Shown here: positions 5,475-7,089 of the stretch, piece by piece
How the letters are laid out: each line of letters opens with the position of its first letter
Numbering within the stretch: the stretch's first letter is position 1
From: Actinomycetes bacterium
GTDB lineage: Bacteria; Actinomycetota; Acidimicrobiia; Acidimicrobiales; CADCSY01
DNA length: 7,089 bases
NCBI GenBank assembly: GCA_025464025.1
Contig: JAODBP010000165.1
Coordinates: 1-7,089 of the forward strand
Reading direction: 5' to 3'
Program-made: the position numbers and the translations under genes
The notes under the pieces: model-generated
What the model saw: the letters and a program-made list of their open reading frames with translations, nothing else
Databases searched by the model: none
What the model was told of the DNA's origin: nothing

Positions 5475-6332
5475 ATGGAGGCCGCCTTCTTCGACCTCGA
5501 CAAGACCGTCATCGCCAAGGCATCGACGGTCGCCTTCGGCCGGCCGCTCTACCGCGAGGGGCTGCTGTCGCGCTGGCTGCTCCTGCGCGCCCTCTACGCC
5601 CAGCTCGTCTACCTCTACCTGGGCGCCGACGACGCCCGGCTGGCCCGGATGCGCAACGCCGCCCTCGCCCTGACGAAGGGGTGGCACCAGGAAACCGTGC
5701 GCCGGGTCGTGCGGGAGACGCTGGAGGACGTCGTCGACCCGATCGTGTTCGAGGAGGCGCTCGAGCTCATCCGGGGGCACCGAGAGGCCGGGCGCCTCGT
5801 GCTGATCGTGTCCGCCGCGCCGGAGGAGATCGTCCTCCCCCTCGCCGAGTACCTCGGCGCCGACGGGGCCGTGGCCACCAAGGCCCGGCTCGACGCCGAC
5901 GGCCGCTACAGCGGGGAGCTGGAGCGGTACTGCTACGGCCCGGCCAAGCTGGCCGCCATCGAGGCGGTGGCCGCCGAGCGGGGCATCGACCTGGCCGCCA
6001 GCTACGCGTACTCGGACTCGGTGACCGACCTGCCCATGCTCGAGGCGGTCGGCCACCCGGTGGCGGTCAACCCCGACCGGTCACTGCTGAAGGAGGCCCG
6101 GTTGCGGGAGTGGGAGGTGCGGCGCTTCGTGAAGCCGGTGCGCCTGCGCGACCGCGTGCCGATGCCGAACGCGGCAACGGCGGCCGCCGGCGGGGGCGTC
6201 ACGCTCGCCGCCGCGGTAGCCGCCGTCGTGGTGTGGTGGTACCTCCGGCGCCAGCCGCCGGCACCACCGAGACGGTGGTGGGAGCGGGTTACGCGTCCCG
6301 CAACTTCCTGGCGGCCACGGCGCCGAGGGTGA
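5475..6332 (+). CDS. HAD-IB family phosphatase (SerB-like) with C-terminal membrane anchor
   Basis: A 285-residue HAD-superfamily hydrolase, subfamily IB, the group that includes phosphoserine phosphatase. The four HAD motifs are intact: FDLDKT (6-11; nucleophile Asp7, acid/base Asp9), LIVSAAP (110-116; Ser113), Lys158 in GPAKL, and YSDSVTDLPML (179-189; Asp181 and Asp185 for magnesium). The cap domain (about 14-90) is helical and hydrophobic. Between 234 and 257 an Ala/Gly/Val stretch ending VVVWWYL looks like one membrane helix, followed by an Arg/Pro-rich tail of about 28 residues. So the catalytic domain is probably held at the inner face of the membrane. The substrate is not known; phosphoserine is possible but not shown. 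It is divergent from the tad operon, exactly as Rv3661 is from Rv3660c, and is of similar length. The 3' end overlaps the 24-residue minus-strand gene by 44 bases. Transcription is probably leaderless. Confidence 0.92.
   Translation: MEAAFFDLDKTVIAKASTVAFGRPLYREGLLSRWLLLRALYAQLVYLYLGADDARLARMRNAALALTKGWHQETVRRVVRETLEDVVDPIVFEEALELIRGHREAGRLVLIVSAAPEEIVLPLAEYLGADGAVATKARLDADGRYSGELERYCYGPAKLAAIEAVAAERGIDLAASYAYSDSVTDLPMLEAVGHPVAVNPDRSLLKEARLREWEVRRFVKPVRLRDRVPMPNAATAAAGGGVTLAAAVAAVVVWWYLRRQPPAPPRRWWERVTRPATSWRPRRRG
6262..6280 (-). terminator. Hairpin just after the 24-residue gene, likely intrinsic terminator without T-run
   Basis: CACCACCG (6262-6269) and CGGTGGTG (6273-6280) form a perfect 8-bp GC-rich stem around a 3-base loop. 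On the minus strand it begins eight bases after the TAA of the 24-residue gene (6289-6291). There is no T-run, which is usual for terminators in high-GC actinobacteria. The same bases encode Pro-Pro-Arg-Arg-Trp-Trp near the end of the HAD protein on the other strand, so chance from codon content cannot be excluded. Confidence 0.45.
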
Positions 6333-6363
6333 GCAGGACGGCGAGGATCAGCAGCTTCTTCAT
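6289..6363 (-). CDS. 24-residue single-pass membrane mini-protein
   Basis: A minus-strand ORF from ATG 6363 to TAA 6289. The protein starts MKKLLILAVLLTLG and ends AVAARKLRDA: two lysines, a hydrophobic helix of about 15 residues, and a basic end. This is the layout of the very small actinobacterial membrane proteins of the MKKLL type, for example the start of the DLW-39 family, but the DLW motif and longer tail of that family are missing. No function can be given. Support for it being real: a plausible amino acid order instead of the Arg/Pro noise of GC-rich shadow frames, a TAnnnT -10 element (6377-6372) eight bases before the ATG, and a hairpin right after the stop. It overlaps the end of the HAD gene by 44 bases tail to tail, and its ATG is only 24 bases from the divergent sigma factor ATG. 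There is no Shine-Dalgarno, so translation would be near-leaderless. Confidence 0.6.
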   Translation of the reverse strand: MKKLLILAVLLTLGAVAARKLRDA

Positions 6364-6371
6364 GCCCGTGA

Positions 6372-6377
6372 ACGCTA
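6372..6377 (-). promoter_or_regulatory. -10 element for the 24-residue gene
   Basis: TAGCGT on the minus strand fits TAnnnT and ends eight bases before the ATG at 6363, so the transcript would have a leader of about two bases or none. It shares two bases with the candidate -10 of the divergent sigma factor gene. Confidence 0.4.
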
Positions 6378-6381
6378 CCGC
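6376..6381 (+). promoter_or_regulatory. Weak -10 element of a possible leaderless promoter for the sigma factor gene
   Basis: TACCGC followed by six bases and the ATG at 6388 has exactly the geometry seen before the HAD gene, but the last position is C instead of T, so the match is weak. No Shine-Dalgarno sequence precedes the ATG, and no GAAC/CGTC pair typical of ECF-autoregulated promoters is seen at proper spacing. Confidence 0.3.
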
Positions 6382-6387
6382 CCGGAC

Positions 6388-6954
6388 ATGACGGAGCGCT
6401 TCGGCGAGGGCTTCGACGCCGCGCTCGGCGCGGCGCGGGCCGGCGAAGGGTGGGCGTTCGAGCGCCTCTTCGCCTGGCTGGGCCGGCCGGTGGCCGCCTA
6501 CCTGCGGGGCGCCGGCACCGAGGACCCGGACGGGTCGGCCAACGACGTGTTCCTCCGCGCCTTCACCACGCTCGACCGGTTCGACGGCAACGAGGACCGG
6601 TTCCGGTCGTGGGTGTTCACCATCGCCCACCACCTGCTGATCGACGAGCGACGCCGGGTCGCGCGCCGACCCCAGCGGGCACCGTTGGAGGCGGCCGGCA
6701 CCGACCCCGGCCCGGCGGCGGCCGATGCCGCCGAGGAGGCCCTGATCTCGCTCGGCGACGAACGGGTGCGGGCGCTGCTCGCCGGGCTGGCGCCCGACCA
6801 GCGCGACGTGGTGCTGCTCCGGATCGTGGCCGATCTGTCGATCGAGGACACGGCCGTCGCCCTGGGCAAGCGGCCCGGCGCGGTCAAGGCCCTCCAGCAC
6901 CGGGCCATGCGCACCCTGCGGTCCCGGGTGGGCGAGGAGGGAGTATCCCCGTGA
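6388..6954 (+). CDS. ECF-type RNA polymerase sigma factor
   Basis: A 188-residue sigma-70 family protein with only regions 2 and 4, the ECF layout. Region 2 is about 24-90: it has FERLFAWLGRPVAAYLRGAG, then SANDVFLRAFTTLDRF (the region 2.1/2.2 core-binding helix) and FRSWVFTIAHHLLIDERRR (region 2.3/2.4, -10 recognition). An Ala/Pro linker follows at about 98-118. Region 4 is about 124-178: LAPDQRDVVLLRIVADLSIEDTAVALGK, then RPGAVKALQHRAMRTLR, the helix-turn-helix that reads the -35. The length is normal for the family. The start is the ATG at 6388; the protein begins MTERFGEGFD, and no Shine-Dalgarno is seen, so the gene may be leaderless. It overlaps the next gene by four bases (GTGA), the usual coupling of an ECF factor to its anti-sigma factor. 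The target genes cannot be read from the window. A link to the tad operon is not shown. Confidence 0.93.
   Translation: MTERFGEGFDAALGAARAGEGWAFERLFAWLGRPVAAYLRGAGTEDPDGSANDVFLRAFTTLDRFDGNEDRFRSWVFTIAHHLLIDERRRVARRPQRAPLEAAGTDPGPAAADAAEEALISLGDERVRALLAGLAPDQRDVVLLRIVADLSIEDTAVALGKRPGAVKALQHRAMRTLRSRVGEEGVSP
6936..6943 (+). promoter_or_regulatory. Ribosome binding site of the downstream anti-sigma-like gene
   Basis: GGAGGGAG inside the last codons of the sigma factor gene, seven bases before the GTG at 6951. It supports that GTG as the start of the coupled gene. Confidence 0.6.
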
Positions 6955-7089
6955 GCCACGACGACGTTCACCCCGACGAGATGCCCGACGAGCTCGACGC
7001 CTTCCTCGACGACCTCCGCTCGGCGGCCGCGGCCGCCCCGGCGCCGGTCGTCGGCGACGCCCTGGCGACCCTGTTCCGCGACGGCGCGC
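6951..7089 (+). CDS. Probable anti-sigma factor, 5' part only
   Basis: A gene opening with GTG at 6951, overlapping the sigma factor stop as GTGA and running past the window end. Forty-six codons are visible. The protein begins MSHDDVHPDE and is strongly acidic over its first 22 residues (DELDAFLDDLR), followed by an Ala/Pro stretch and the start of a possible helix (GDALATLFRDGA). The position, coupled directly behind an ECF sigma factor, and the acidic helical start suggest the anti-sigma factor that binds and holds it. No zinc-binding HxxxCxxC motif or membrane segment lies in the visible part, so the class cannot be told. Identity rests mainly on context. Confidence 0.65.
   Translation, partial: MSHDDVHPDEMPDELDAFLDDLRSAAAAAPAPVVGDALATLFRDGA

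Noticed and set aside
4689..6056. Long minus-strand reading of ssd (455 codons)
   Set aside because: The extra upstream part is antisense to the HAD gene and lacks family-like sequence. The GTG at 5351 has a strong ribosome site and puts the P-loop at the N-terminus.
5681..6391. Plus-strand open frame of 236 codons overlapping the HAD gene
   Set aside because: It is Gly/Arg-rich noise in another frame of the HAD gene, which has all four catalytic motifs.
6498..6971. Minus-strand open frame of 157 codons opposite the sigma factor
   Set aside because: It is a Ser/Arg/Ala-rich shadow of a well-supported ECF sigma factor gene.
1..7089. CRISPR array, tRNA or rRNA gene, insertion sequence, attachment site
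   Set aside because: No regularly spaced repeats, RNA gene structures, transposase-like frames or terminal inverted repeats were seen by eye on either strand.

Overview
The window is very GC-rich DNA with GTG starts, 4-base start/stop overlaps and apparently leaderless genes, which points to a high-GC actinobacterium. The class cannot be fixed from the sequence alone; an acidimicrobial or similar soil/marine lineage is only a guess. It looks like ordinary chromosome: no RNA gene, insertion sequence, CRISPR array or phage gene was found.

Layout. (1) 1-1185, minus strand: a truncated gene for a secreted protein with a signal peptide and an Ala/Pro-rich tail, family not recognised. (2) 1186-1353: a non-coding gap with a candidate promoter for that gene and a small AT-rich patch. 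(3) 1354-5351, minus strand: a compact six-gene tad (tight adherence / Flp pilus, type IVc) operon in the order ssd/tadZ, tadA (cpaF), tadB, tadC, flp, tadE. (4) 5352-5474: a divergent intergenic region with a promoter for the tad operon on the minus strand and a leaderless promoter for the next gene on the plus strand. (5) 5475-6332, plus strand: a SerB-like HAD-IB phosphatase with a C-terminal membrane anchor. (6) 6289-6363, minus strand: a 24-residue membrane mini-protein gene that overlaps the end of the HAD gene tail to tail. (7) 6388-6954, plus strand: an ECF-type sigma factor. (8) 6951 to the window end: the start of a translationally coupled gene that is probably its anti-sigma factor.

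How the genes work together. The tad operon encodes the inner-membrane machine of a Flp-type pilus: a localisation ATPase (Ssd/TadZ), the assembly ATPase (TadA), two platform proteins (TadB, TadC), a small Flp-like prepilin and a TadE pseudopilin. The order HAD phosphatase, divergent ssd, tadA, tadB, tadC, flp-like, tadE is the one known from Mycobacterium tuberculosis Rv3661 to Rv3655c, so this is a recognisable conserved actinobacterial locus rather than a new system. The prepilin peptidase, the outer components and a homologue of Rv3654c are not in the window. The sigma/anti-sigma pair is a separate regulatory unit. The least described items are the secreted protein, the 24-residue gene with its own hairpin terminator, and the 24-bp divergent gap in which two candidate -10 elements overlap.
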